Assembly (NCBI GenBank): GCA_963921195.1
Contig: OY992537.1
Span: forward strand, 53,282,313-53,346,312
Reading direction: 5' to 3'
Source: Pegoplata infirma
Taxonomy: Eukaryota > Arthropoda > Insecta > Diptera > Anthomyiidae
Length of the DNA stretch: 64,000 nucleotides
Within the stretch, counting starts at the first letter, position 1. Each line of letters begins with the position of its first letter. The notes beneath the pieces were generated by a model, which was given only the letters and a program-made list of their open reading frames with translations, was not told where the DNA came from and did no database searches. The position numbers were made by a program, and so were the translations under genes. This document shows positions 1 through 11,810 of this stretch, one piece after another.

Positions 1-1438
1 ATTGAAACAACTAAAAAATTCGTCTGCCACAGCGAAATTTAGTAGCAGCAACCGAATTTTGAGTTGCTACAACTGAAAAATTCAGTTGGAAATTTATTTT
101 TCTCTGTGTATTTTAAGCTCTTATATCATCTATCAGTTAGTAGACGGAATACAAAATTATTAAGAACGTTATTCTAGGCTTGAATGTACACTCAATTCAA
201 TGTTATATTCTTGTTTGTAGCGAAAACATTTATTTATTACTTTTGAGAGTTCAAAATTAATGATGATTTTTTTTTCCTTTTTGTTTGAGTCTGTTTTCAA
301 TTATATGTTTGTATTAGATTGTACACAAAAAAAATATAATAAATGTATTAAAAACAAAAAAAAATCTGTTTGTTTTATTTAATAGTAAATGAGCACATTA
401 TAATCATTGTTAGATTTAAAGGCTCAAAGTCATTAGTTATTTAGTGTAATTGTTAACCAGATATATTTAGAAAAAAATTTTGTTTGTGGGTAAAAACATG
501 TCAAATCGAACAAAAAAATAGTATACTTTCTGAACTCATCCCTCTGAATTTGAACACAGAGAAAAAAAAATTCCAACTGAATTTTTGAATTGTATCAACT
601 CAAAATTCGATTGCTGCTACTACATTTTACTAAGGCAAAAGAATTTTGTAGTTGTTTAAATTAAAAGACAGTTGTATCAACAAAATTTAGTTGTGACTAC
701 CTATATTTAGTTGTAACAAGCATAATACAAATGCTTTAACCGATTTTTTGTTGCACCTACTGAATTTCAGTTGGAAATTAAGAAATTATCATATTAATAT
801 TCGTGTTCTGGAAACGTTTCTGTTACTACATTTCACTGCGCCAAACGAATTTTGTAGTTGTTTCAATTAAAAGACAGTCGTATCAACAAAATTAAGTTGT
901 TACTACCTATATTTAGTTGTTACAACTTTAATACAAATGCATCAACATAAATTTTCACCAAAAAAATTTTTACCTAATGTTTTTCAACAAAAGTTTTTAA
1001 ACAAATTTTTACAAAAAAACTAATTTTTACCAAAATATTTTTTTTAAAAAAACTCAAAATTATAGATTTTCGTGATATTTTTAACAGTTTTAAGTACCCT
1101 TTAAAATTCGTTTCTGGTAAATTTAATTTTTTTTTTAATAATTCGTTTAAAAGATATCAAATAAAAAAAAAATAAAAAAACGGAGCTTGTTTGCTTACTC
1201 AATCTTCTTTTACACTCAAAATAAATAAAAAAATGTTGAAAAATCTGTAAAAAGACTTTCAATTTGAATTAGCAAACTTTCAGCAGATTTTTCTGCTGTA
1301 AAGGATATTTTTACTAAAATCTCAGTCATTCAGTTTTAGAAAAAAAAACTGTTTTACTGAATTTTAAAATATTTTGAATATTTTTAGCAGATAATTTTGT
1401 AGAAATAATTTGCTTTTATTCTTTTTTCAAGAAAATTT
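1..1438. repeat. Diverged AT-rich repeats with caactgaa arms
   Basis: No gene is visible. Positions 60-110 (cagttggaaattt then ttctctgtgt) recur inverted near 555-585 (acacagagaaaa then ttccaactgaa). Two similar segments at 600-720 and 820-930 (acatttcac/tac, aattttgtagttgttt, aaaagacag, tatatttagttg) look like duplicated arms of an old foldback or MITE. Positions 960-1220 are low-complexity A/T sequence related to the foldback arm near 3.4 kb. Boundaries are uncertain. Confidence 0.35.
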
Positions 1439-2135
1439 TTATACCCTCCACTCTAGTGATAGAGGGTATATATAAGTTTCTGAAGTTTGGCACATATGTT
1501 GGTCATTTACCTGATCAAGTTGGTGTTGCAATTCAGCGAAATCAGTCCAGTGGTTCAAAAGTTATGAGCAAAAGACTGAATTTCGGCTAGGGGATTTCGT
1601 GAATTTACGAGATAAAAATAACGCTCACTTTTAAATGACAATTATGAGGATGCTGAACCTTGGCGTATATATTTGTTGTTCGCCAGGACTGATTCGTATT
1701 GAATTTCAGACAAATCGGTCCAGTGGTTCAAAAGTTATTAGCAAAACCGTGAATTTCAGATTAGTTTCACCTTAAATGCACTTGTTGAAAATCCGTTAAA
1801 AATGTTTTAAAAACATTGGTAAGTCACAACAATATTTTACAACGTATTTTTGTCACTCAAAAATATTTTTACACTAAAAAAAAACGCTCGAAAAAAATTT
1901 TCCACTCAAAAAAAATTTAAACTCAAAAAAAGTTTTACACTCAAAAAAAATTTAGTAAATTATTTTTTTTTTTTTCAAAAAATAATATAAAAAAAATTTT
2001 TTTTCACACAAAATAAAATATTTCTAATAAAAATTGTTATTTTTTCACGTTAGAAAATTTACTATCACTTAAAAAGGGTATTGTGAAGGATATACATAGA
2101 TTCGGCCAAGTCGAATTTAACTTTTCTACTTGTTT
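1439..2135 (+). mobile_element. Mini-me/DINE-like element, subfamily without the GTCY block
   Basis: It starts with the hairpin ataccctccactctagtgatagagggtata and ends with attcggccaagtcgaatttaac followed by tacttgtttt, the ends shared by the other copies here. The interior carries two diverged copies of a block reading ccagtggttcaaaagttat (near 1550 and 1720), then A/T runs. The same subfamily lies in reverse at 30160-30949 and 60030-60587. It has no coding capacity; a Helitron/Helentron-type relationship is inferred from the family. Confidence 0.6.
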
Positions 2136-2948
2136 TCTATTCCTATATGTTAACGTTAACCCGGGAGCTACAAAACACTGCGATCATTTTTTTATATATG
2201 GGCAAGAGAAAAAAATTCCCAATCCTTGTTTTCATGTTCCGGCATCGCACAAAAAATTCCAAGGAAAGCGGGAAATTTTAATAACTGAAATCCTCCTAAA
2301 TTCTCCGCAAAAATTTTACTCTTCATTCATCAAAAATTTTCTTAATTAAAGTAATCAAAATCCAAATTATTATTAAAAATTAAAATACATAAGTACTCAT
2401 ATTAATTATTCATAATAATTACAATGCTGATTTAGATTAAATAATTATGTTAAAATATTTAATATATACACGTAGAGAAAAAAATTATCGACCATAATTA
2501 TGCTTATAACTACAACAAATTTATAAATTCTGTTTAAAATTCTGTTTAAAAGATTTTGAAAAAAATGTTGATGCTTTAATTTGATTAAAATAAATTTTAG
2601 CCAAACTTTTTTTATATACACTCAAAATAATAACTCTGTAAAATACTTTGTAAAATGACTGTTATCTCAATTCAACAGATATTTGACAGATTTTTCTGAT
2701 TCAAAGAGAATACTTTGTATCCCAGCAAAACTTAGATTACCAAATAAGGTATAAAATAAGGTATAGGATTGCTTATTTTATATATTGCAGCATTGATGAT
2801 TTTAACTGGGGATGAGACTCAAAGTAATGCATCCACATTATGACAAAGAATACCAGTGAGGTATACAATAATTGGTTAAATTTATAGCAAAGCATACGAG
2901 TAAGGTATAAAATATAGCATACCAGAACATAATATATAAGGTGTTACG
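2136..2948. other. AT-rich stretch, no gene recognised
   Basis: Low-complexity A/T sequence. A fragment at about 2612-2710 (acactcaaaataataactctgtaaaat) is related to the element at 23904-24499. Near 2712 a ccagcaaaactta motif resembles the terminus of the element at 11811-12236. No coding or RNA signal is seen. Confidence 0.3.
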
Positions 2949-3073
2949 AGTAGTGAACAAGTAATTTTGTATTAAATTTCCTCACGAGATTGTATGTAAG
3001 TTTAAGTGGATAAAATATGCTCGTGAGTGAGTGTGTGTGTCATTAGAAAATTCCTGTCGTGAGCCCATCTCTA
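2949..3073 (+). mobile_element. Remnant of hAT-like GTGAGT family
   Basis: The segment contains ctcgtgagtgagtgtgtgtg and ends gtcgtgagcccatctcta. This matches the right end of the complete copy at 44602-45333, including the shared attcctgtcgtg. The left end and target duplication are missing, so it is a fragment. Confidence 0.55.
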
Positions 3074-3354
3074 GTTTAAACTTATGCATTTTTTTATAAA
3101 ATATTTATTTTTTATGTTATTGTAATGCATTTTGCATCCAATTATAAATAATGCATCATTTCAAACTTTGAAATAATACATAATGTAACCAAATATAAGT
3201 CACCCATGATTTAATGTATGAAATACATTTTTTCCAATAATCATGCATTACGTAACAAATTATTAGTAAAGCATTATTTTTCTCTTTAAAATAATACGTT
3301 GTAGAATAAATGTTTGGTAAGACATCCTAAAATAATGCTACAAATAAGCCATAT
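3074..3354. other. AT-rich stretch with repeated aatgcat
   Basis: About 280 bases of A/T-rich sequence with several aatgcat/atgcatt motifs, for example near 3083, 3125, 3150 and 3242. No gene or recognised element. Confidence 0.25.
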
Positions 3355-3760
3355 GGGGCATTCCATGTGAAATCGGACGCTTTGAAAAACTTTTTTTTTA
3401 GATTTTCCCAATTTGTTTACAGTTTTTAGTACTCTTCGAAAACTCCTTCGTTGTAAATTTTCAGATTTTTTTGATGACCCGTTCAAAAGACATCGAATTT
3501 TTAAAAATTGGTAGTTTGTTCCTTTACTCAAACTTCTTTAAATCATAACTTCTTCAATAATGGTCCAAATTTCAATTTTTTTTTTTTCAAGATTTTTGTT
3601 TTCTTACGTACTTTATAAAAAAAATCCCAAAAAATTCTTAAAAGCGCTCTAGTATGCGATTTTTAAGTTTTAAAATTTAAATCTCATTTTTGAAAATGTT
3701 TGTACTCTTTGATTTTTTTGAAATTTTTTTGTGTAAAACTTCTGTCCATTCTACAAATTT
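3355..3760 (+). repeat. Single foldback arm of the ATAT-target family
   Basis: The segment begins ggggcattccatgtgaaatc directly after atat, the same terminus and target as the palindrome at 60588-62684. Its interior (tgcgatttttaagttttaaaatttaaatct) resembles the hairpin at 37027-37221. I did not find a matching right arm. Confidence 0.45.
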
Positions 3761-3854
3761 TTTGCCCAGGAAGATCGTGGGATAACGATTATTACTTACT
3801 AGTTTTTTTAAATTTTTTGAAAAAATTTTATTGTAATTTTCCAATCTTAAAATC

Positions 3855-4318
3855 ATTTCTACTGCTCCAATGGTGCGTCATAGAGGGGTCCTTTATTAGA
3901 CCGACCCCCATTAATTTTTACGTCTTAACATTTCTTTGGAACAAAATAATACCCTATCTCCAATTTCTAAGGGGGCTCCCACACAAAACGACATTTTTTA
4001 AAATTTGTTCCAACCGCTCTAACTGCCCTAATAGTGCCCTTAGAGCAACAAAATGTATGACCGACCCACAATATTTTTTTTAGTCCAAACATTTTTTCTG
4101 AACACACCTACCCTCTATCTTTAACTGTTAAGGCGGTCCCCATACATTTTTTTTTATTTTTTGTAAATTTGTTTTATTTAATCAGCTTCTACCGGTCCAA
4201 TGGTGCGTCCGAGAGGGGTCATTAGTGAGACCGACCCCCATTTATTTTTACCCTACAACATTTTTTCAAAATATACCTACGCCGCATCTCCACTCCCTAA
4301 GAAGGCTCCCATACAAAT
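3855..4318 (+). repeat. Three imperfect tandem units of about 165 bp
   Basis: A block containing ccgacccc/aca, then a long A/T run, then ctatctcc/ctnnctaagnnggctccc recurs with ccgacc at 3901, 4061 and 4231. Spacings are therefore about 160 and 170 bp. Units are diverged. No reading frame is conserved through the array. Confidence 0.6.
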
Positions 4319-4565
4319 AACAGTTGGAGCAAATTTTATAAAAATGTAATTTACTCAATATTAAATGGAAAATCTCAATATCAATCGTACTTTTCTCAAT
4401 TTAAAATCGAAAATCTCAATTACAGTTGTTATTTTCTCAATTACAGTTGGAGCAAATTTTATAAAAATGTAATTTACTCAATATTAAATGGAAAATCTCA
4501 ATATCAATCGTAGTTTTCTCAATTTAAAATCGAAAATCTCAATTACAGTTGTTATTTTCTCAATT
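4319..4565 (+). repeat. Two-copy tandem repeat, 123-bp unit
   Basis: The block beginning acagttggagcaaatttt at 4319 repeats almost exactly from 4442. Each unit ends ttattttctcaatt. The two units differ by about one base, so the duplication is young. Confidence 0.75.
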
Positions 4566-4576
4566 ACAATTGGAAA

Positions 4577-5193
4577 TGGTGTAGTGATAGAGGGTATATG
4601 TATATAAGTTTGTCATTTCGTTTGTAACTCATCGAAATATCGGTCTGGGACCCCATATAGTATATATATTCATGATGCCCGATCGATTCTAAGACATTCT
4701 AGCGATGTCCGTCTTTCCGTCTGTCTGTCTGTCTGTGGAAAATGCTGTCGCGGACAAAATATTGCACAGAGATGACTGAAACTTAACATATTTATTGGAA
4801 GTTCTCCCGAGAAGTTTGGAATTGCATTTGAGCGATATCGGTTCAGCGGTTCAAAAGTTATGAACGAAAATGTAAGCACACCTCAAAAATTTCAGTACAT
4901 TCAACATAACCTAAAAATACAAAATGCTTTAATTCGGCTTCTGGTTGACATATGTGAACATAATTGAACACCAAATGGTATTTAAACAAGTACGAACATA
5001 TTTTTTGACAAAAAAAAAAAGCGCGGTTTTTTTTTTACCTAAATTTTTTTTCGCGGAAATTTTTTTTCAAAAAAATTTTTTTTTTCAAAAGTTATTTCCT
5101 TTTAAATAAAGCTTTTTGCAATAATCTTTTTGAAATTGTGGAGGGTATCACTACATTCGGCAAGGCCGAATTTAACTTTTTTACTTGTTTTTT
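4577..5193 (+). mobile_element. Mini-me/DINE-like element
   Basis: The order is a tagtgatagagggtata start, the core tatcggtctgggaccccata with TA repeats, the GTCY block cgtctttccgtctgtctgtc near 4709, then a conserved body with agttctcccgagaagtttgg and acatatgtgaacataattga. It ends with attcggcaaggccgaat and acttgtttt. It is one of the most complete copies and matches those at 10918-11507 (reverse) and 35705-36305. Confidence 0.75.
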
Positions 5194-6578
5194 TGTAAAT
5201 TTTACAAAATAACATGCATTTAACTAAACCCTGTTAATTTAACAAAGTTTTTTCTGTTTAATTTTGGTTGCATCAAATCCATTTCACAAATATAAATTAA
5301 CAGACTTTTTCTTTGGTAAATGGTTGTTTATTTAACCAATATTTAAAAAAAAACTCTGTAAATTAATATTTTTTTCTCCAAATCATTTAACAGAGTTTTT
5401 AAGTAAAATCATAGAGTTTTCTCTGTAAAATTTTAGCAATATTTTACTATAAACTCGGTTATTTAGCAGTTTTTTTTTTTGTCAAAATCATTTTGCAGAG
5501 TTTTATAGTAAAATTACCAAGAAATGTTACTAGCTGGAAATGTTTGGTGTACTCTGATAAATTAGCAGAGTTGTTCTGTAATTCAACAGAGTTAATATTT
5601 TCAGTGTACATTTGTACAACATCTTAATACCTAAATACATACACATTTAAAATAACAAAAAGGCAAATATTACACATATGTAGAAATATCATATTTTTGT
5701 AAAAGATTAAGTTTACAATAACTTGGAAAATATTAAATGTAAATACTTATGCTTTTAAAGTAAATATTTTGAAAAAAAAAATTAAACTAAGAAAACATTT
5801 CTAACATTTTATCTCTGTATTGACAGAAATATTAAAGAAATGTTGCAGAAATATTCAAGAAATGTATGCGTATTTGATAATACATAGCACAATATGTTGC
5901 AACCTTAGCCCTGTAAGTTGTTCACCGGTAAAAAAAAAATGTTTCGAAACATCAATTTATTTTTTAGCATAAATTTGATCGAATTTACTTGAATTTGCAA
6001 TATATTTGAAATAACTAATGTTTACAGTGTCAAAATCTTATAATTGCTTCATTATATTTTTGATTGACAAATTTAATAGCTTTTTAAATGGTCTGTTCAA
6101 TTAAAAAAATTTGTTTGCTAATTGTGTTGATGTGTAATGCTGCAATATATTATTGATTTTACCGGTGTTTCAACAGTAAAAATAATTTTTTTTTTCTTAT
6201 ATAGAGTTTGACAGATTTTCATGTGAAACCCGAGCAACTTACTTATAACTTTATAACTGAATTGTAAATATATGTATTTGCATTTTCAATTTGTGTTTGT
6301 GTATGTATATTTTTTTATAAATAAATCTCTTAAATTAGAAAATTATTCTTGGTAATCTTCTGCTACAGTAAGTAAGTAAAGTAAATATTTTACATTTCAA
6401 AATTAAAGACAAAGACGAATTGAATATATTGAATATATTGAATATGCTAAAAATCATCAGAAACCAAAAATACAATATACATATAAACATCAACATACAT
6501 ATCAGGCATTTCATAATAAAAGTTATTCAGCAGATGTAATTACACTCAACAAAAAAATGTCGACGAATTTTGTACTCT
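5194..6578. other. AT-rich stretch with aacagagtt element fragments
   Basis: From about 5210 to 5610 there are many aacagagttt/aaactctgt motifs ending near ttcagtgtaca, related to the element at 23904-24499. From 5610 to 6578 I see only A/T-rich sequence, with ttgaatatattgaatata repeats near 6420. No gene. Confidence 0.3.
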
Positions 6579-6800
6579 TGACCAAAGCTTTAAATCATAA
6601 TAATGGTTTGCTAAATACCCAATGGCTCCAGACCCAGATAGGCCCAAAACCAGTTAAATCCCATAAGGATCGTCAAAATTTCTGATCCGAAATTTTTATC
6701 CGTTTCGCTCAACATTGCTTAATTTTTCTGAAAAGTATATATAGGGTCATGAGAATCTTAGAAACTGGATAACTTTAAAACTATTTCTCGAAGAGCCTTC
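6579..6800 (+). repeat. Dispersed repeat E (gacccag ... ttcgctc ... ttgcttaattttc)
   Basis: Shares tttcgctcaacnttgcttaatttt and gggtcatgagaatcttagaaactgg with segments near 43670-43800, 47885-48060, 54545-54620 and 56010-56460. The repeat often has a gacccatgggtc-like motif. Ends and class are unknown. Confidence 0.45.
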
Positions 6801-6924
6801 GGGTGTTTAGGCGATCGTGTTATACGTGTTGAGAGCTACAAAAATGTGCATCGTCGGCAACACTAACTAACAACGGAAGTCTTTGAAAGGCACCCACCGA
6901 TTGCCCTGAAACTTGCATATGAGA

Positions 6925-6936
6925 AAGATGGGAGGA
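6925..6936 (+). repeat. Target-site duplication, left copy
   Basis: aagatgggagga immediately before the truncated LOA-like element; identical to 7910-7921. Confidence 0.88.
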
Positions 6937-7909
6937 TCATGATACCATCCAGGGAGTCTTGGATTGGGGACATTCCGTGTAGCGGAGCCACCATAAATTT
7001 TTACACAGATTGATCAAGGCTGCACGAACAAGTGGGCTTTGGAGTCTATTCGGAAGAGCTTGGATTGAGCCTGGCTCTAAGATTGCCAGATCATTGCAGT
7101 GTTTACCAGGCAGAGATGCTGGCAATAAAGGAAGTGGCTGACTGGTTGAGCTGCAATGTCTTGTCTACAACCGCTGTCAATATCTATACTGACAGTCAAG
7201 CCGCGGTAAAGTCCCTGGATTCAATGTTTCTGAAAACAAGATCTGCCCATAACTGCCGCACGTCTTTAATTGAGATGGCCAAGCACAGAGACATTCCAGG
7301 AAATTGCAAAGCCCATGAGCTTGCAAGACTAGGAACTACCTTACAGGTTCCAACAGAATTGGAATGTGTTGGTATGCCTCTAGAAACTTGCAAGCATAAC
7401 CTACGGCTTTGTTCTGCGACGGAGACCAATCAAAGGTGGGCAAATGGATGGACGTGTGACACAACACGACTGATTTGGCCTTCTCTTAATCAGGGGCGCA
7501 CAGTGAGCTGATATCGCTTCCAAGAGGAGAGATTTCGACGGTGGTTTCTATAATTACCGGACACTGTCTTATAGGGAAGCACGCAGAGCGTTTAAATGTG
7601 CCGTCGAATGACTTTTGCCGAAGTTGCATGGATGAAGAGGAGTAGGAAACTATCGAACACTTTATTTGCCATTGCCCGGCACTTTCTGGTCAGAGACTTG
7701 CTTCACTCGGATCTAGGGAGCTGTACGATCTTTCTGATTTGTCGGATATCAAAATTCAACATCTAAGGAGTTTCATAAGAAGCTCAAACTGGTTTAACGA
7801 CAGGGACTAGTAGGGAAACCTATTACGGACCCGTGGTATCACAATGGACCTCAGAGTCTACGTGTGTTGACGTAAAACATCAGCAGCTACTTACAACCTA
7901 ACCTAACCT
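6937..7909 (+). mobile_element. 5'-truncated LOA-like non-LTR retrotransposon
   Basis: The insert carries only RNase H plus the C-terminal cysteine/histidine module and 3' UTR of an LOA-like ORF2. It ends in three CCTAA units. Flanking copies of aagatgggagga at 6925-6936 and 7910-7921 form a perfect 12-bp target-site duplication. The uninterrupted MITE copy at 53051-53343 gives the ancestral site. Truncation at the 5' end is typical of target-primed reverse transcription. Confidence 0.88.
6942..7807 (+). pseudogene. LOA-like ORF2 remnant: RNase H and C-terminal module
   Basis: Reading from 6942 gives a protein close to the 3' part of the ORF2 at 20700-22385. The RNase H start INFYTD is followed by an in-frame TGA at 7011-7013 where the family has glycine. 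GFGVYSE, VYQAEMLAIKE and IYTDSQAAVKSL follow, so three catalytic acids remain recognisable. The PGHxGxxGNE region is shortened to IPGNCKAHELAR, so the last acid is lost. A stop at 7509 and a frame change precede TGHCLIG and CRSCMDEEE, then another stop before HFICHCP. Dead copy, but clearly the same family. Confidence 0.85.
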
Positions 7910-7921
7910 AAGATGGGAGGA
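7910..7921 (+). repeat. Target-site duplication, right copy
   Basis: aagatgggagga immediately after the CCTAA tail; identical to 6925-6936. Confidence 0.88.
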
Positions 7922-8370
7922 AAATAAGAGTCATCGTTTTTTCTTAGCTGCCCAATCTCACATTTAACGGGTCAAAGGAGAGGGGGAAAACGGGATTTTT
8001 TCTTTTTTTTAAGGAATTCTCACATTTCATTAAAAGAATCTATATGAACATTTTATACAGATCGAAAGGTTTTTTGAAGTGTATTGGTCGTGTCCAAATT
8101 AGGATTCGCTAAGTTCTTATTTTAAAAATGTAAAAACTTCGGGGTAGTTTATATGGAGAGGTAAATACGTACGATCGGCAAAATCATATATAATAATCTC
8201 TATTAAACTTAAGCTGACCCGCATATTTGCGTTTGGCGAAATTCCTGGTAGATCAGATTTTATTTGGATTTTCCTGAAAGACCACATTTTATCATAAGGT
8301 AGAAATTCTTCTTTTTTTTTAAACAGGTAACTCTTATTTTTCTCCCCTATTTACCATATGAGCAAATTAA

Positions 8371-8539
8371 TGAGAAATTTAACTGACGGATCACCGATTT
8401 TGTTTATTTTTAGTTATTTGATAGAGCTTCGTAAATGATTAAAACCCAAATTTTTTTTATCAATACTTTGGAAGATATGGGCGTTTAAAAAAGCGCTTTT
8501 TTGACAATATTGACTTTAAGACAGTTTTTTTAACATTTT
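8371..8539. other. AT-rich stretch, nothing recognised
   Basis: Short A/T-rich interval before the palindrome beginning near 8540. No coding or repeat signal beyond homopolymers. Confidence 0.2.
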
Positions 8540-9160
8540 TGTGTTCGGAAACCGTTATTCGTAGGAAAAAAACTTATAAAAACAATATTATATACAAAAC
8601 TATAAGGATTTAAAATTTAGAAAAAAAAATATAAACAAAAAATTTAAAGAAAAAATTTTGAAAACCATATTTGAATGTCCTTTTTCCTGGGAAAGACACC
8701 ATGTTTTTTCAAAAACAAAATTTTTATTAAAGTTTAGAATGCCTTTTTAACGCTAACAAAATTTCAGAGAGGTGTTTTTTCGTATTGTTGAGCATTAAAT
8801 TTTCAAAGTTTGTTATAGGCCAAATATTTGATTTTTTTCAAAATTTCGGCCAAAATTCTAAAATTTAGCTTTATCACAAACTTTGAAAATTTATTGCTCT
8901 ACAATACGAAAAAATACCTCTTTTAAATTTTGTTAGCATTAAAAAGACATTCTAAACTTTAATAAAAAATTTTGGTTTTGGAAATCCATAGTATCCTTAA
9001 CCGGAAAAAGGACATTCCAATATTGTTCTAAACAATTTTTGTTATTTTTTTTTTAATTTTTTTTTTGTTTTTAAATTTAAAATCTCAATAATTTTCTCAA
9101 AAATATTGTCACAGAAAGTTTTTTTTGTACAACTTACGATTTCGAATAAAACAATACAAA
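8540..9160. repeat. Foldback (long inverted repeat) of about 0.6 kb
   Basis: The left arm contains gaatgtcctttttcc, aaagtttagaatgcc and cgtattgttgagcatt. The right arm carries the reverse complement: ctctacaatacgaaaa, ggcattctaaacttt-like and aaaggacattcc. The centre is near 8850 at the aaatatttgattttttt segment. Arms are roughly 80-90% alike by eye. A third single arm lies at 10189-10330. Confidence 0.6.
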
Positions 9161-9229
9161 AACTTGTTTAGAGCCAACTATTTGAACTTTTGACAAAATT
9201 TTTAAAAAATCTAAAATCTCTAAAAAACT

Positions 9230-10195
9230 TACACTGTGCTCGAATTTGACACTTTTTATTTTTAACAAGCTGGGCACCCTACTGCTAAAGTTAATTCGGG
9301 TAATTCGGGTACTCTGAATTCAATGGTGCTAGCCGTTTTTCGAAGTTATAGCTCGTATTCGCAACAATCGCGATTTAAAATGTTGATGCTTAAGTACAAT
9401 AAAATCGGTATTTTTAAACTTTTGCGATAATTTTTAAATTTAAAACCATTCAAGTATGTTAAACTAACACAACAAACCATAATACCGTGACTTTTTTTCG
9501 TTGAAAACATTTTTTGTTCGCGCAAAATCTTTTCGTGAAAAAATTGGTTCAACTCAAATATTTTTGGTTTGATTTGAATTTATGACAGCCACCTGGTAAA
9601 GCTATTTCGTGTACACTAAATCCCATTGTAATATCAGTTTTTTCAAAGTTAGCGTATGTATTAGCGATTTTTCGCGATTATTTTTTTTTTATTTTTAAGT
9701 AAAAAAAACTTTTTTTTTTCATATTATTTAGACAATTGCTGAAATTTTATCATCTAAACTCTATTGAATATGCAAAAAAAAAAAAATATTCGCGGAAATT
9801 TTTTTTCGCGAAATTTTTTTTATTTTTTTTATTTTCCTATTAATTTAAAAAAATGAGTAGAAACGATAAATTACAGACGCAACATTTTTCGAAAAAAAAA
9901 AATTTCCGATTTTTTTTCGCAATTTTTTTTTCGCGGATTTTTTTTTTTTTTTTTGCGCGGAAAAATTTTTTATCGCAAAAAAAAACTGCATTTTCTAAAT
10001 TTATATTTAAAAACTATCCCAAAAGCATAAAAATTTATTTTTTGTAGTACCAAGGCTTTACAATTTTAAATCGCGAATATCGCGAATACGAGCGCTAACT
10101 TCGAAAAACGGCTAGCACCATTTAGCGTACCCGAATTAGCTTTACCAGCAGGGTGCCCAGCTTGTTTATTTTTGCGACTAGCACAGTGTTATTGC
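9230..10195. repeat. Foldback of about 1 kb with cgcgaa-rich interior
   Basis: The left end (acaagctgggcaccctact, aattcgggta, gctagccgtttttcgaag, cgtattcgc) is the reverse complement of the right end (gcgaatacgagcgctaac, cttcgaaaaacggctagc, tacccgaatt, gggtgcccagcttg). A diverged extra copy of the arm lies near 9600-9680. The centre is A/T-rich with repeated ttcgcg. The element separates foldback arms of the neighbouring family, so it probably inserted there. Confidence 0.6.
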
Positions 10196-10539
10196 TCAAC
10201 AATACGAAAAACCACCACTCTGAAATTTTAATACCGTTAAAAGGGCATTATAAACTTTAAAATCAATTTTTGATTTTGGAAATCCATGGTGCCCTTCACA
10301 GGAAAAAAGGATAAATTCAAAATTTTTTGTTGAGATTTCGCAAGACATTTTATCCTTACCTCACACAAAACTGGCCACCGATGTTAAAACAGATAATTTT
10401 CAATTTTCCCATATATGGGGGGGTCCACCTTAATGTATTTTATACATTGTTATGCAGACACTATATACATATTTGTGCATATCAATATCATTATATTTGC
10501 ATTAATTTGAATCTATAACTAAGAGAGATGTGGCAAAAA
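10196..10539 (+). repeat. Third arm of the 8.5-kb foldback family, then AT-rich sequence
   Basis: Positions 10196-10330 (gctcaacaatacgaaaaacc, gaaattttaataccgtt, aaagggcattataaacttt, ggaaatccatggtgccc) match the right arm at 8890-9025. Positions 10330-10539 contain nothing recognised. Confidence 0.45.
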
Positions 10540-10547
10540 TAAGATTA

Positions 10548-11580
10548 CACTAAAAAAAAAATTTAAAAAAACTTTTTTTTTGCTACCTCCAATTTGAAAT
10601 CCTAGTAATTTTACAAGCATTTTACCAACAATTTCGTAATTTTACTAGATTTTTACAAATAAAATTGTAAATTTAAAATTCTTTTCAAGCAATAAAATTT
10701 ACTAGGCATTCTCGTAAATTTACTAGATTTTCTAATTCCTAGTAAAAACTACAAACTTTTTTGTAATTTTACAAGCATTTTACCAATAAAATTGTAAATT
10801 TACAACTTTTTTGGGAAAACAAAACTTACAAGGGATTCTCGAGAATTTACTAGATTTTTTTGTAAAATTATCTTGGAAATTTTTAAAATTAGAAAAAAAA
10901 AAGTAAAAAATTAAATGCAGTGATACCCTCCACAATTTCAAAAATATTATTGCAAAAAACTTTATTTAAAAGGAAATTACATTTAAAAAAAATATATATA
11001 TTTTTGAAAAAAAAAATTCCGCGAAAAAGAATTTTGGTAAAAAAAAATCCGCGATTTTTTTCTTTTTTTGTCAAAAAATAAGTTCGTACTTGTTTAAATA
11101 CCATTTGGTGTTCAATTATGTTCACATATGTCAACCAGAAACCGAATTAATGCATTTTGTATTTTTAGGTTATGTTGAATGTACTGAAATTTTTGAGGTG
11201 TGCTTACATTTTCGTTCATAACTTTTGAACCGCTGAACCGATATCGCTCAAATGCAATACGAAACTTCTCGGGAGAACTTCCAATAAATATGTTAAGCTT
11301 CAGTCATCCCTGTGCAATATTTAGACAGCGACAGCATTTTCCACAGACAGACAGACGGACAGACGGACATCGCTAGAATGTCTTAAAATCGATCGGGCAT
11401 CATGAATATATATACTTTATGGGGTCCCAGACCGATATTTCGATGAGTTACAAACGGAACGACAAACTTATATATACCCTCTATCACTAAGTGGAGGGTA
11501 TAAAAATTATAAAATTACAAAAAAAAATTGTAAATTTCGATCCACATTTTTTTTGTTAAAAAACAAGGAAAAGTATCAAA
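10548..11580. repeat. AT-rich element with tactagat/tttacaag motifs, split by mini-me
   Basis: The segment starts acactaaaaaaa and holds many copies of aattttac(t/a)ag and tttaccaa. The motif resumes after the mini-me insertion (tataaaattacaaaaa near 11510). A related block at 15480-15700 ends cttttttttttttgagtgta. It looks like an old MITE with acact/agtgt ends. Confidence 0.35.
10918..11507 (-). mobile_element. Mini-me/DINE-like element, reverse
   Basis: Reverse copy of the 4577-5193 element. Reading backward it starts ataccctccacttagtgatagaggg near 11500, has the accccataaagtatatata core and a GTCY block (acagacagacggacagacgg near 11345), then the agttctcccgagaagtttcg body. The terminal attcggc hairpin end is not visible, so the 3' tip is probably lost inside the flanking A/T repeat. 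Confidence 0.72.
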
Positions 11581-11810
11581 TATTGGAAAAATGGGATTAC
11601 GATACATTGTCTAGTAATTTGACAATAACCATATTGACATATTGAACTAAAAAAGAGTAGTTCTACTCAGTTTTTGTCATATTTACTCCGATTTATAAAT
11701 TAAACTAAATTTGTACACAAATCTATTACATTTTTTAAAACTCACTTAATAGTTCCACCCTCGTATGTTTCAAACAAACTATTACAGCTACATAGTCAAA
11801 TGTATGTACA

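Larger units (their letters stand above)
6889..8370 (+). mobile_element. Older MITE G copy, split by an LOA-like insertion
   Basis: The left part, 6889-6936 (ggcacccaccgatt, aaacttgcatatgagaa), and the right part from 7922 (tcatcgttttttcttagctgcccaatct, gggtcaaaggagaggggg, gaaaggttttttgaag) align to an uninterrupted copy at 53051-53343. The retrotransposon at 6937-7909 sits between them. The right boundary is uncertain; sequence beyond about 8110 is not clearly the same family. Confidence 0.6.
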
